DNA of 64,000 nucleotides from the NCBI RefSeq assembly GCF_001049895.1, contig NZ_CVPE01000006.1, forward strand, positions 828,503 through 892,502, in the 5' to 3' direction. Positions 37,606-46,514 of this stretch are shown here, one piece after another. The position numbers and the translations under genes are program-made. A model generated the notes under the pieces. That model saw nothing but the letters and a program-made list of their open reading frames with translations. It ran no database searches and was not told where the DNA came from. Source of the DNA: Rubeoparvulum massiliense (GTDB taxonomy: Bacteria > Bacillota > Bacilli > Rubeoparvulales > Rubeoparvulaceae). The first letter of the stretch is position 1; each line of letters starts with the position of its first letter.

Positions 37606-38961
37606 ATGCCTATTATACGACAAGGAGGCCTATTTGGGGTACAAGATTTATTCGACATGGAACCTCCCCAACGCTTTAAAGCGATATTTTCTACCCTGGA
37701 CTTGGCTCCGATTCTTCATATGATCTCGAAAAAGTCCCTCTATGGAGCTCCAACGGAGCTCCATTATGAGGCGATGTTGTACTCGTTGGCTGCTCGAATC
37801 ATCGAACGGATTCCCACGGTGAAAGACTTGTGGAGAAGGCTACAACATGACTTGATCTTTCGAATGGAATGTGGCTTCCTATTTTCTGATCCCATTCCTT
37901 CCGAAGCCTCTTATTCTCGTCTCATTCAGAAAATTTCTGAAACTACGATTCTCGAAAGAGTGCAAGATACATTCTTGTTTCAAGCGATCCAAGAAGGGTT
38001 TGTGGAGGATGAAGTGGTAGCCATCGATGTCACTCACTTTAAATCCCGTGATCATGGACAGGCTCAGGAAAAAAAGTCAAAACCGGCACCCAAAAAACGG
38101 GGTCGAAAATCCAAGGCTAAGAAAGGAGCTGACGAGAAGCGCAAGCAAGAAGAAGAATCCCAAAAGTCTTTGTACGAGAAAACCATCGCAGCTCAACTGG
38201 ATGTTTCCTTAGAAGAATTATGTTCCCAAGTTCCCTTGCAACCACAGTGGGGCATCAAGAAAAACAGTGAAGGAAAGAATATATTTTGGTACGGATACAA
38301 GGCACATCTTGCGGTCGGTACAAAAAGTCAATCTATTCTGCGCGCCATGATGTCATCCGGGAATATGAACGATGGGAAAGCCGCCATTCCTTTACTAAAA
38401 GGCATTCAATCCATTCTACCCCACCGGGTTCGCTATGCGCTCATGGATGCAGGCGATGACTACCTGCCCATCTACCAACAGATTCATCGTATGAACGCAC
38501 AAGCGATCATGGCCTATAACAAGCGAAATGAGAGGAAGATCAACGGATTGGATGAACATTTTGCACCAACTTGTGTTCGGGAGCATTCCTATCGTTACGA
38601 TAGTTACGACAAAAAGTATACAACCTTGAAGTATGTACGACCTAAAGAATGCAGAGACTGCCCCTTAGCCCACGACTCCCTCTGCCAGAAGGTCTATAAG
38701 ATGAAGGTAGACGCCGATCTACGCAAGTACACCGCACCAGCAAGAGGTACTCAAGCCTGGGAGAAGTTATATGACCAACGAACTGCGGTGGAGCGAGTGA
38801 ATGCATACGTAAAGCAGTTTTTTCAGTTAAACAACGTTCGCTATCGTACTGGCAAGAAAGCCAAAGTCCATTTTGATTGGGTCATGCTGATTTACAATGC
38901 CTCGAAGTTGGCTGTTGATCGTATTCGTAAAGCGTTTAATGAAAGTATAGCTGCTGCATAG
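37606..38961 (+). CDS. DDE transposase, DUF772/IS1182-like, intact
   Basis: 451 residues. The N-terminal DUF772-type part (LHYEAMLYSLAARIIERIPTVKDLWRRL) is followed by a DDE domain with AIDVTHFKSRD, ALMDAGDDYLPI and TAVERVNAYVKQFFQLNNVRYR giving D, D and E. A basic linker (KKSKPAPKKRGRKSKAKKG) sits between the first and second acid, with a C-x2-C-x6-C pair later. The frame is uninterrupted. I could not define terminal repeats or a target duplication by eye, so its borders inside the large element are unknown (somewhere in 37.45-37.6 and 38.96-39.1 kb). Confidence 0.85.
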   Translation: MPIIRQGGLFGVQDLFDMEPPQRFKAIFSTLDLAPILHMISKKSLYGAPTELHYEAMLYSLAARIIERIPTVKDLWRRLQHDLIFRMECGFLFSDPIPSEASYSRLIQKISETTILERVQDTFLFQAIQEGFVEDEVVAIDVTHFKSRDHGQAQEKKSKPAPKKRGRKSKAKKGADEKRKQEEESQKSLYEKTIAAQLDVSLEELCSQVPLQPQWGIKKNSEGKNIFWYGYKAHLAVGTKSQSILRAMMSSGNMNDGKAAIPLLKGIQSILPHRVRYALMDAGDDYLPIYQQIHRMNAQAIMAYNKRNERKINGLDEHFAPTCVREHSYRYDSYDKKYTTLKYVRPKECRDCPLAHDSLCQKVYKMKVDADLRKYTAPARGTQAWEKLYDQRTAVERVNAYVKQFFQLNNVRYRTGKKAKVHFDWVMLIYNASKLAVDRIRKAFNESIAAA

Positions 38962-39320
38962 ACCTTAAAAACCATCCAGTTAACTAAGGGATAGTCTGCT
39001 CTTTTTCTGGTAGACCCATAATAGGCTCCACAAAAAATGGTTATATAAAATTCTAAAAAAGATGCTTTAGATATTCTGCTCTTGCGAGCATTTTTTTAAA
39101 GGTTAATTTTGAAATTGATTCTCATATTTAAAGTTTCATTTTTATCTATTGATTCCGAGAGTTAAAGCAATCATCATTAAGTAGAATTATTAACTTTCGG
39201 GGAATGGATGATGCATTGCTGAACCAAACCAAAAATAATAATTCAGAGTGGAGTTAGTATAGTTTCATGGACACTACTTCGTTAACTCTCTACAATACAA
39301 TGTGAGAGGAAGTGTCCTAA
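38962..39320. other. Non-coding stretch between two insertion sequences
   Basis: AT-rich, with no gene. It holds a small terminator-like hairpin at 39077-39097 (TGCTC/GAGCA then seven Ts) and the left end of the IS3 element from 39268. Confidence 0.6.
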
Positions 39321-39593
39321 ATGAAACAAGGGAAATCCAAGAAATACAACAACGATTTTAAAAGAACAGTGGTCAAACTGTATCACATGAGTAGCTCTGT
39401 GAGTTCATTAAGTAGCGAATATGGTGTTTCTGAAGTAACGATTTATAAATGGATTAAAGCTTTAACACCAATAAGCCAGGAGGCTGGTGGGCTGACGCCC
39501 CAGGACATCGCCGAAATCCAAAAAGAGAACCTTCGTCTGAAGCAAGAGGTAGAAATCTTAAAAAAGGCGATGACCATATTCGCCAAAAAGTAA
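39321..39593 (+). CDS. IS3-family transposase OrfA
   Basis: 90 residues: a helix-turn-helix (VVKLYHMSSSVSSLSSEYGVSEVTIYKWIKAL) and a C-terminal leucine zipper (ENLRLKQEVEILKKAM). Near its end a run of six A followed by G (39560-39566) is the usual -1 frameshift site that makes the OrfAB fusion in IS3 elements. OrfA itself is intact, but OrfB is not. Confidence 0.85.
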   Translation: MKQGKSKKYNNDFKRTVVKLYHMSSSVSSLSSEYGVSEVTIYKWIKALTPISQEAGGLTPQDIAEIQKENLRLKQEVEILKKAMTIFAKK

Positions 39594-40321
39594 CCGATGC
39601 AGAGCTAACCAAATTGATCACAGAACAGAAGCACCCGTTTCCCATCCAGCTTTTGTGTGAGGTGCTGGATATCCCTCGGAGTACGTACTATCAGACATTC
39701 ACCAAATCTGCTTCCCACCGTGATAAGGAAAATCAGGTATTGACTGAAAAAATTCCGCCCACAATCGAATCGTGGTGAAGTTATATCCCGTGATAATCAC
39801 TTAAATCAAGATTTCACAACGACCACGTTAAACTAAAAATGGGTGGCGGATATCACATATATTCACACCGTTAAGGATGGCTGGTGTTACTTGGCATCTG
39901 TTTTAGACCTGCATTCAAAAAAGATCGTTGGATATTCTTTCTCTCGTTCCATGACAACTGAACTCGTACTTCAAGCCTTAAATAATGCGATGACGACACA
40001 AAAACCGAATTCAGGGCTTATATTACATACTGATTTAGGCACTCAGTACACCAGTGAAGCCTTTACAAATACCGTACACGAACGTGGAATGATACAATCC
40101 TTCAGCCGAAAAGGCTGCCCATATGACAATGCGTGTATCGAATCATTCCATGCGATTTTAAAGAAAGAGGAAGTTCATCAGGTAAATATTTGGATTTTGA
40201 AGCTGACAAATGGGCACTGTTTCAATAGATTGAGGGTTGGTATAACCGAAAGCGAATTCATAGCCAACTTGGCTACCAAACACCTCAAGAAGTGGAAGAT
40301 AAAATCAGACATTCAGCTTGA
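39560..40321 (+). pseudogene. IS3-family transposase OrfB, broken
   Basis: Reading on in the -1 frame gives DAELTKLITEQKHPFPIQLL and RSTYYQ. A deletion with frameshift after LTEKI (about 39750) then removes the middle of the protein. Beyond it the rve domain is readable (WVADITYIHTVKDGWCY, HTDLGTQYTSEAF, NACIESFHAILKKEE), but with TAA at 39834 (LN*KWVADI, expected Gln), a 1-base shift near 40180 and TAG near 40237. It cannot make an active integrase. Confidence 0.8.
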
Positions 40322-40493
40322 AAGTTAACTTCTTTGTGTCCAAGATATTGACTCAGATCCAGAGAGAGGAGAGAGACATTTATTGCTGCTGATTGTATTC
40401 CATCAAGGGCTACAGAAGGGGAATATAATTTTTAAGCTTGGGTGGCTGCTGACCTATAGATTAGAAAATCACAACATGATATTTTCTTGTCCC

Positions 40494-40526
40494 TCAAAAC
40501 AAAGACCGTGAGAAATTCTCCCACGG
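40494..40526 (-). terminator. Terminator-like hairpin
   Basis: CCGTGGGAG pairs with the opposite arm ending CACGG on the minus strand, followed by TCTTTGTTTT. It lies just after the small gene at 40541. Confidence 0.55.
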
Positions 40527-40540
40527 CGATAAGAATATCA

Positions 40541-40837
40541 TTACATTGGTCGATCAAGAGGATCATATAATACATAAACCGGGAAAAATTTTGGCGTAAC
40601 CGTAAAACTAATATTTTCTCCGTTTTTATCTTTAAATGTAACAAAATAATCTCCAAATCCAGGGACATATTCAACATACTGATATTCGAATTCTCTATCA
40701 CTATACTTGATATTTACATAAAGTGATGTAGATAATATCGCTAACGTTCTTGGTAGAATATTAGTAACCTGGAGTACAGTGATTACTATAATTAATAATA
40801 AGATTGTTTTTTTGGGGGTTATAATAAAATTACTCAT
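40541..40837 (-). CDS. Small membrane-anchored hypothetical protein
   Basis: 98 residues. One N-terminal hydrophobic segment (TILLLIIVITVLQVTNIL) precedes a short outside domain: FEYQYVEYVPGFGDYFVTFKDKNG and PKFFPVYVLYDPLD. Not recognised. It begins 2 bp after the Amidase_6 gene ends, so they share one transcript and probably one job at the cell surface. Confidence 0.55.
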   Translation of the reverse strand: MSNFIITPKKTILLLIIVITVLQVTNILPRTLAILSTSLYVNIKYSDREFEYQYVEYVPGFGDYFVTFKDKNGENISFTVTPKFFPVYVLYDPLDRPM

Positions 40838-40839
40838 AT

Positions 40840-41901
40840 TTACAAGTCATATGGAATTTCAAGAATTTCTATATAACTATAGTCATAAATAGCAGTTAAT
40901 AATGGTAAAGCTTGTCTTTCATTTGAATGACCTGCTAGTTTAAAATCTTTATCAACAGTATCATAAGCGGATATTATCATTAGGTGTGTTGGAATTGTTA
41001 CCCAACCGGCTACTCCCTTATGGAAAACAACTACATCACCTTTATAAATTGAGCGCCCATAGACTGATTTATGATTTTCGACATAATAATCATGCGACAT
41101 GCTATGGACAGTAGATTTTGGTACCCAATATTTTCTAAATTGGCTGACACTTATCCAAGGGCTTGGATCGGATAAATCCCAACTATAATTTAATTGGTCT
41201 GCATTTTCTGGTTCCCAGTATACTGAGTTCTTCTTTATGATATACCAAGTTCCTTCCATTGCATTGCTTCCACCGACATGGATAGCTTGTGATACAAAAT
41301 TTGCACAATCACTTCCCCATACTGAGAACTTAGGATAATCAAGACTATATTTGTTATAATTGTTATAAGCCCAATCACCTGCAGCAGTTCCATAAACAGC
41401 TTGTATGTTAACTGACTCTGATTCCGATTGTGTAGTGTTTTTATCTAAAAAATTAATTGCTTTTTTATCTCCAGAACTACGTGCATACCTTTCAATATAG
41501 TCTCTTAAAACTTCTTGGTCACTTGGATCTTTAACAGAAGAATAAATATCCATAATTTTGTGCATAACTTCCACTTTATCTTCCTTTATTAAAGACATCG
41601 TTTTTTCATATAAATCTGAATCATTGTAAAACTGTACAAGTGCACTAGCCACCTTTAGGTCTTCTTCATAGTAATAACTTAGCGTTTCCAATATAATTTG
41701 TTCTTCTACTTGTGGGTCAACCAAATTATTATTTTCTTCACTATTACTTTCATTTTTCTTTTCTTTTTTTTCTTTAAAGTATTGCTCGGTGTATTTATTT
41801 TGAGGTTTTTTTTCACTTACGCCCTCTTGACCATATGCTGGAACACTAGACAAAATCAAAATAGAACAAAGTAGACCAAATAAAAAATTTCTCCAGTTCA
41901 T
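40840..41901 (-). CDS. Secreted Amidase_6-domain protein
   Basis: 353 residues. The signal peptide is MNWRNFLFGLLCSILILSSVPAYG, then a charged helical linker (30-165), then a C-terminal Amidase_6-type domain. That domain has YGTAAGDWAYNNYNKYSLDYP and SDCANFVSQAIHVGG (nucleophile Cys after Asp) with a later VVFHKG and HLMIISAY, giving the Cys/His pair of an NlpC/P60-like fold. Such proteins are secreted cysteine hydrolases of peptides or cell wall, common in Bacillota. It is carried as cargo and appears intact. Confidence 0.75.
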   Translation of the reverse strand: MNWRNFLFGLLCSILILSSVPAYGQEGVSEKKPQNKYTEQYFKEKKEKKNESNSEENNNLVDPQVEEQIILETLSYYYEEDLKVASALVQFYNDSDLYEKTMSLIKEDKVEVMHKIMDIYSSVKDPSDQEVLRDYIERYARSSGDKKAINFLDKNTTQSESESVNIQAVYGTAAGDWAYNNYNKYSLDYPKFSVWGSDCANFVSQAIHVGGSNAMEGTWYIIKKNSVYWEPENADQLNYSWDLSDPSPWISVSQFRKYWVPKSTVHSMSHDYYVENHKSVYGRSIYKGDVVVFHKGVAGWVTIPTHLMIISAYDTVDKDFKLAGHSNERQALPLLTAIYDYSYIEILEIPYDL

Positions 41902-42409
41902 ATTAACATCTCTCCTCTAAATTTAGTAAAACTCTTCATTATTAAAACATGGCTTTTTGGATTATTCATGAAAATATGAATATTACTAATATTATATTAA
42001 CCTATCCAAATATTTATACACAGATTGATTCCTGTCGATAGTCGCTTCCTGACTATTCACGACTTACAACACAAAATAATTAGAACATAACCACCTTCCT
42101 TTTTTGAAAATTCCCATGACAAGTTCATAGGTGTACAGGATTTGACGCTTACACAGTTACGACTTTAATTGAAAATTTAAGTGTGCAATAAACTCTCCTT
42201 TTTGGGTTATATTGACCCGAATTCGAGTGCTAGTCTATTTACATAAATACTCATACTGGTTAAAATCTACTAAGATTCATGTGAAAAATGGTCACCCAAT
42301 GCCATCACCATTGGCTGGTCCAATCAATTTTGTGATGGCTTTCTATTTATAATAACGAACCATTTTTCAATAACGATTCGATTTTTTCAAATATTTTTTA
42401 TTATATTAA
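41902..42409. other. Non-coding stretch inside the transposon
   Basis: 508 very AT-rich bases upstream of the Amidase_6 gene, presumably holding its promoter. A GCCATCAC/GTGATGGC hairpin (42301-42339), followed by TTTCTATTT on the plus strand, looks like a terminator, but no plus-strand gene ends there. No gene is seen. Confidence 0.55.
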
Positions 42410-43465
42410 TCATTTTTTTACTTTACCTTTATTGCCTGAATTACTCCCACTAGAGTTTACTGCCTCCTAAGCATTCACTAGCCCATTTCCATAAGAAATA
42501 GAATCCCCTAAAACAGCAGCTGATTCATTTAATGTAGTTCGTATCTGAACATTGTCTAATTCGGGGTATGTCTCCCAAACCAATGCCGCCACTCCGGTAA
42601 CGTGAGGGGCCGCCATCGAAGTACCGTTATAAGTAGAATATCCTCCTGGCACAGTGCTTTGGATACTCACTCCTGTGCCATTAGTTCCAATTCTCTGCCA
42701 ACACTTGAGAAACTGGCTCTCCTATTCTGTTAATCCACGGCTCCCACCGTAATTACTGAGTAATATTCGGCTGGATATGTAATTGTTCCTTTTCTGTCAT
42801 ATCCGTTATTACCGGCAGCAGCAACAAGAAGAATTCCAGCATTATAGGCGTTATTTACTGCTCATATTCACGATGTCCATATGATTTATAATTGCCCTCT
42901 CAATGCCTGCAAAAACATCACTGTAATTCTCGCTTCCGTATTGATTGAGTACCTTTATCGCGTAGAGATTCGCTTGTGGGGCAACGCCTAAAACACCCAA
43001 TGTGTTATCTGGCGCAGCTATCATTCCGGCAACGGTTTGTTTTTGGACCCCTTCCAAGCTCATTTTTTCTGACGTAATTTCTGACCCTTCTATAATTACA
43101 AAATCCTCATACGTTGGCGTGTTTTCATCTTTGCCGGGCAGGTTACCTACATTAACAAATAATTGAACGATCGTACTCTGTACTTTATGAAACATTTCTG
43201 TCAGTTTGGCAAATGATGATACGTTATCAGGTTTCCAAAACATTAGCATTAAAGCTATTATTATACCGGCTGTATAATAAGGTTTTAATGTATAGAAAAA
43301 TCTCTTCTTTTTGGTATCCTGATGTTGGTGATTCTCATTTAATCTCTTACTTAATTGCACCCCTGCCTCCTGAGTGGTTAAAGGGGGGAGAGGACTATTT
43401 TGGTTATCTTGTCGGATCGTCTCTTTAATTCATTGATCGATATCACGATCAGTTGATTTTCTCAT
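42410..43465 (-). pseudogene. Broken anti-sigma / subtilisin-type protease fusion
   Basis: Starts ATG 43465 inside the end of the sigma gene (MRKSTDRDIDQ), then TGA where Trp is expected. The frame reopens with an anti-sigma-like part: a basic stretch, one membrane segment ([14 protein letters not shown]) and [13 protein letters not shown]. At residue VQKQ the sequence jumps into the middle of a subtilase ([30 protein letters not shown]), losing the catalytic Asp and His. It then runs through a deletion/frameshift after NMS, a TAA in VD*QNRRASFSS, a frameshift after ELELMA, the Ser region YNGTSMAAPHVTG, and TAG in NA*EAV before the final TGA. Not functional. Confidence 0.8.
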
Positions 43466-44027
43466 GATTGACCACATCCCTTACATCTGGGTTGTTTTCT
43501 AATAATTTTTTCAGTGTTATTTTTGCCCGGTGAAGCCGTGATTTAACAGCACTAACACTCATTTCTAATACTTGAGCAATTTCTTTATCATGTAAATCGT
43601 ACTCATATTTTAATACAATGACTTGTTTGTATTCAGCTTTTAGCCCGGCAATGTTTTGTTGTATCAGGTTTTTCAAGAATTGTTCCTCAATAACTTGCTC
43701 GACGGAAGATTCCTTTGCATGGTTTATAGTTTCATCTATCATGACGTTTTCTGCAACAAAATCGTTTCTTTTTTTTACTTTTCTTAAAAAATCAATAGCA
43801 GTCCTAGTGGCAATGATTCCCAACCATGCTCCTAACTTATGACCGTCCTCAACCTTGTGCATGTTCTGAAATGCTTTAAAAAAGGTTTCCTGCACAACAT
43901 CCTGTGCTAAATGTCGATCCTGTATGATAAAATAAGCTGTGTTGTATACACGATGATAGAACATTTCGAATATGACTCGTCCTAACTGTTGTTTTTCTGA
44001 TTGAAACTGGAGTATAGAAGCTTTCAT
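43449..44027 (-). CDS. ECF-type RNA polymerase sigma factor
   Basis: 192 residues, sigma-70 ECF group. Region 2 is FYHRVYNTAYFIIQDRHLAQDVVQETFFKAF, and region 4 is LKAEYKQVIVLKYEYDLHDKEIAQVLEMSVSAVKSRLHRAKITLKKLL. It overlaps the start of the (broken) anti-sigma gene by 17 bp, the usual sigma/anti-sigma pairing. The reading frame is intact, while its presumed antagonist is destroyed. It is cargo of the transposon. Confidence 0.88.
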   Translation of the reverse strand: MKASILQFQSEKQQLGRVIFEMFYHRVYNTAYFIIQDRHLAQDVVQETFFKAFQNMHKVEDGHKLGAWLGIIATRTAIDFLRKVKKRNDFVAENVMIDETINHAKESSVEQVIEEQFLKNLIQQNIAGLKAEYKQVIVLKYEYDLHDKEIAQVLEMSVSAVKSRLHRAKITLKKLLENNPDVRDVVNHEKIN

Positions 44028-44090
44028 TATAAACCAGTCCCCCCGTTAAGTTTATGTAATCGTCTTTTTAAAAATATGCGACATAAAAGA

Positions 44091-45419
44091 TTATAATTTT
44101 TCTTCCTGCAACTTTTTCATTAACATTTCTATATCTATATCAAAGTTTAATATTTTATGGTTTATAGAGGTCATATGAAGGAAGTCAGGTGGAATATCCC
44201 GCAATTGATGATCATAAATATCAGATTTACGATAGATGGGTGTCTTTTTTTTATGTAATCCTTCTGTAAATAGGACCTTTGCTCTTAAGGCTTCAAAAGA
44301 ATACCCTCTGCCTAATCGATTCATCACTCTGATTAGACTATTGATAGATTCGGTATAGGCGTTTGTAATAGGATGATCAAAATAGGAAAATATTACATTC
44401 CTCCAATTCTGAACGGCTTTTAACAAAGGATTACAGGCATAATGAATCTCTACCGGCAACTTTGATTCCCATACTTTGTATCTAGTAAATAGACCTACTT
44501 TTTGTGAAGAGTTGTCCCATATTTCAAAGAAAGATTCCTTGGCGTGATAGGCTTTCCCAAGGGCTTCATAGTAGTTCACCCAGGTATCAAGTATTAATTG
44601 TTCCCGTTCATCTAAATCGTGTTTTCATTTCACTAAAATGAATCGATCATGCATGAATGTTCTTCTTTCTTTTGCCGATAATTGAGACATTATCTCTCTT
44701 CTCACGATTTCCAGAGCATCATTTGCCATCCGTACCGCATGAAATTTATCGACAATAATCTGAGCTTGTGGCAGGATTTGTCTAACAGCATCTCGATACG
44801 GCTTCCACATGTCCATGGTGACATATTGAATGCGGTTTATATTAGCAAATTTGGATAGGTATTGAATCACCTTGTCTTTATTTCAGTTCGGCAAGATATC
44901 TAGCATCGTTCGCTCTTTAATATTGGTAAAGATACAGCGTGGTTTTATTACATGAATTTCATCAATTCCTAGCCATTGTGGTGTCTCAAATATAATCTTT
45001 TCCTCCAAACGGTTGACATAATCTCGAAAGATATTCCGTACTGTTTTCTCGTCTATACTGATTTCTTCAGCAATACTGAAAAATGTATGGCTAAGGGATT
45101 GTTTTTCAATATATACAACCAATTTTTTAGTGCTTGCCCGTTTTTCATCCATAACATTATTCAAACGTATTCAAAATGTTTTATTGCATTCCCGGCATTT
45201 ATAACGTTGTCGACTGACCACTATTCCGACTCGCTTGCCATGCATCGGTAAATCCATGTATAACTGTTTTCTATTATCATGTTAATATAGATTGGCTACA
45301 CATCCACAATGAGGACAAAAAGAAGGTGGGAAGGCAGACTCCGCTAGTATTTGATAGTTATTTTTATCTTCAACAACGTTTAATATCTTTAATTGTGATA
45401 GATTCAAGATGTTCATCAT
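44091..45419 (-). pseudogene. ISL3-family transposase with four in-frame stops
   Basis: Read from ATG 45419 there are 443 codons in one frame with no frameshift and four stops: TAA 45282-45284, TGA 45171-45173, TGA 44883-44885 and TGA 44625-44627. Domain order is that of ISL3: zinc ribbon (CPHCGC and YKCRECNKTF), helix-turn-helix (SHTFFSIAEEISIDEKTVRNIFRDYV), DDE core (WLGIDEIHV, YVTMDMWKPYRDAV, IIVDKFHAVRM) and a C-terminal NAYTESINSLIRVMNRLGRGYSFEALRAKVLF. At least two TGAs fall where ISL3 proteins have Arg (LPN*NKD, LVK*KHDLDERE), as expected from CGA to TGA changes. Confidence 0.88.
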
Positions 45420-45547
45420 ATTGCCTCAAATCTATTCAAAACAAGAATAAATTGTAACTAATAATATATTATACCAAAATTACTCATTGCCTTCCACCAA
45501 AAATCCGATTTATAGGGATTAGGTAAAATGTTTGTCTTAAACTGAAA

Positions 45548-45570
45548 TCCACCACATAATCCGAATACCC
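45548..45570 (-). repeat. Right terminal inverted repeat
   Basis: Read on the minus strand it begins GGGTATTCGGATTATG, matching the left end over 22 of 23 bases. A looser internal copy (ATCGGATTTTTGGTGG on the minus strand) lies at about 45492-45507. Confidence 0.85.
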
Positions 45571-45578
45571 AAAATAAA
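45571..45578. repeat. Target-site duplication, right copy
   Basis: AAAATAAA, identical to 37389-37396. It is part of the U-tract of the korB terminator. Confidence 0.85.
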
Positions 45579-45618
45579 AAGCCTGTATCTAATGATGTGC
45601 ACATTAGATACAGGCTTT
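45578..45618. terminator. Intrinsic terminator of korB (formerly shared with helD)
   Basis: AAAGCCTGTATCTAATG pairs with CATTAGATACAGGCTTT, a 17-bp stem. The minus-strand U-run reads TTTTTATTTT into the duplication. Confidence 0.9.
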
Positions 45619-45646
45619 GAATCTTTAATCGACTTCGAGAAATTAA

Positions 45647-46513
45647 TTAACGGAAATCACGCATCAATTTTTGGAAGTCCTCATCACTCATCTTAAGCTC
45701 AGCTTCAGTGAGTGGCTTCTCACTAAAGTTATTGACTAGCTTTTGATAGCTTGGACGTTCCTTATCTTGATAGATGATACCTGTAACCAGACCATCATAC
45801 TCTTCTACTGTATTGATCGCCTTAATTCGATCCGTTGGATCATAGCCTTCAATATCATCCAGAGAGGTTAGGTGCTCTTTAAACCAATCATAGGTATTCA
45901 CCTTATTATAGGTTACACAAGGGCTAAATACGTTAATGAACGCAAAGCCATCATGCTTGAGACCCTCTTCAATGATGTGAGTCAAGCCCTTAAGATCCGT
46001 GGAGAAGCCTTGGGCAACAAAGGTAGCACCACTAGCTAGAGCCAATTGCAATGGTTTCACTGGTGGCTCAATGGAACCTTTTGGTGTATATTTGGTCACA
46101 AACCCCAATTGCGAACGGGGAGAGGTTTGGCCCTTGGTTAAACCATAAATTTGGTTATCCATCACCACATAGGTAATATCCATATTGCGGCGAATTGCAT
46201 TGATAGTGTGGCTCAAACCGATGGCATAACCATCCCCATCGCCACCTGCAACCAATACCTTTAGATTACGATTCGCCATTTTAACCCCTTGAGCAATAGG
46301 TAATGCCCGTCCATGAATACCATGGAAGCCATAGGCATTCACATAGCCAGAGATCCGACCGGAACAGCCAATTCCTGAAATTAAGGCCAATTCATTAGGC
46401 TCTAAACCTACATTGGCAGCTGCCCGTTGAATTGCAGCCTGTACAGAGAAATCCCCACAGCCTGGGCACCAGTTAGGTTTTACGTCATTACGGAAATCTT
46501 TGAACGTTGCCAT
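45647..46513 (-). CDS. korB: 2-oxoacid:ferredoxin oxidoreductase, beta subunit
   Basis: 288 residues, TPP-binding subunit. WCPGCGDFSVQAA, SGIGCSGRISGY, HGIHGRALPIAQG and AGGDGDGYAIGLSHTINAIRRN (GDG...N TPP motif) are clear. With the alpha subunit it oxidises a 2-oxoacid with CoA and ferredoxin. Two-subunit enzymes of this type in Bacillales usually act on 2-oxoglutarate or pyruvate; which one cannot be told here. It lies 1 bp after korA. Confidence 0.9.
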   Translation of the reverse strand: MATFKDFRNDVKPNWCPGCGDFSVQAAIQRAAANVGLEPNELALISGIGCSGRISGYVNAYGFHGIHGRALPIAQGVKMANRNLKVLVAGGDGDGYAIGLSHTINAIRRNMDITYVVMDNQIYGLTKGQTSPRSQLGFVTKYTPKGSIEPPVKPLQLALASGATFVAQGFSTDLKGLTHIIEEGLKHDGFAFINVFSPCVTYNKVNTYDWFKEHLTSLDDIEGYDPTDRIKAINTVEEYDGLVTGIIYQDKERPSYQKLVNNFSEKPLTEAELKMSDEDFQKLMRDFR

Positions 46514-46514
46514 A

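Larger units (their letters stand above)
39268..40342 (+). mobile_element. Degenerate IS3-family insertion sequence
   Basis: The left end TGGACACTACTTCGTTAACT is mirrored by the right end (GTTAAC...GTGTCCA, 40324-40342), imperfectly. It contains OrfA and a broken OrfB. The element is shorter than usual because of an internal deletion in OrfB. Confidence 0.75.
37397..45570. mobile_element. 8.17-kb ISL3-type transposon with cargo
   Basis: Both ends carry the same 23-bp inverted repeat (one mismatch), beginning GGGTATTCGGATT, and are flanked by a perfect 8-bp target duplication. The only transposase near an end is the decayed ISL3-type gene at 44091-45419. No copy of the inner end was seen next to that gene, so the whole segment behaves as one unit. 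Cargo: DUF772/DDE transposase, IS3 wreck, small anchored protein, Amidase_6 protein, anti-sigma/subtilisin wreck, ECF sigma factor. ISL3 elements are usually 1.3-2.3 kb, so this is unusually large. Base composition looks more AT-rich than the flanking chromosome from about 39 kb on. Confidence 0.8.

Noticed and set aside
44625-45173. Three in-frame TGAs in the ISL3 transposase as selenocysteine codons
   Set aside because: At least two fall where the family has Arg, there is also a TAA, and no hairpin of the right kind was seen after them. Ordinary decay explains them.
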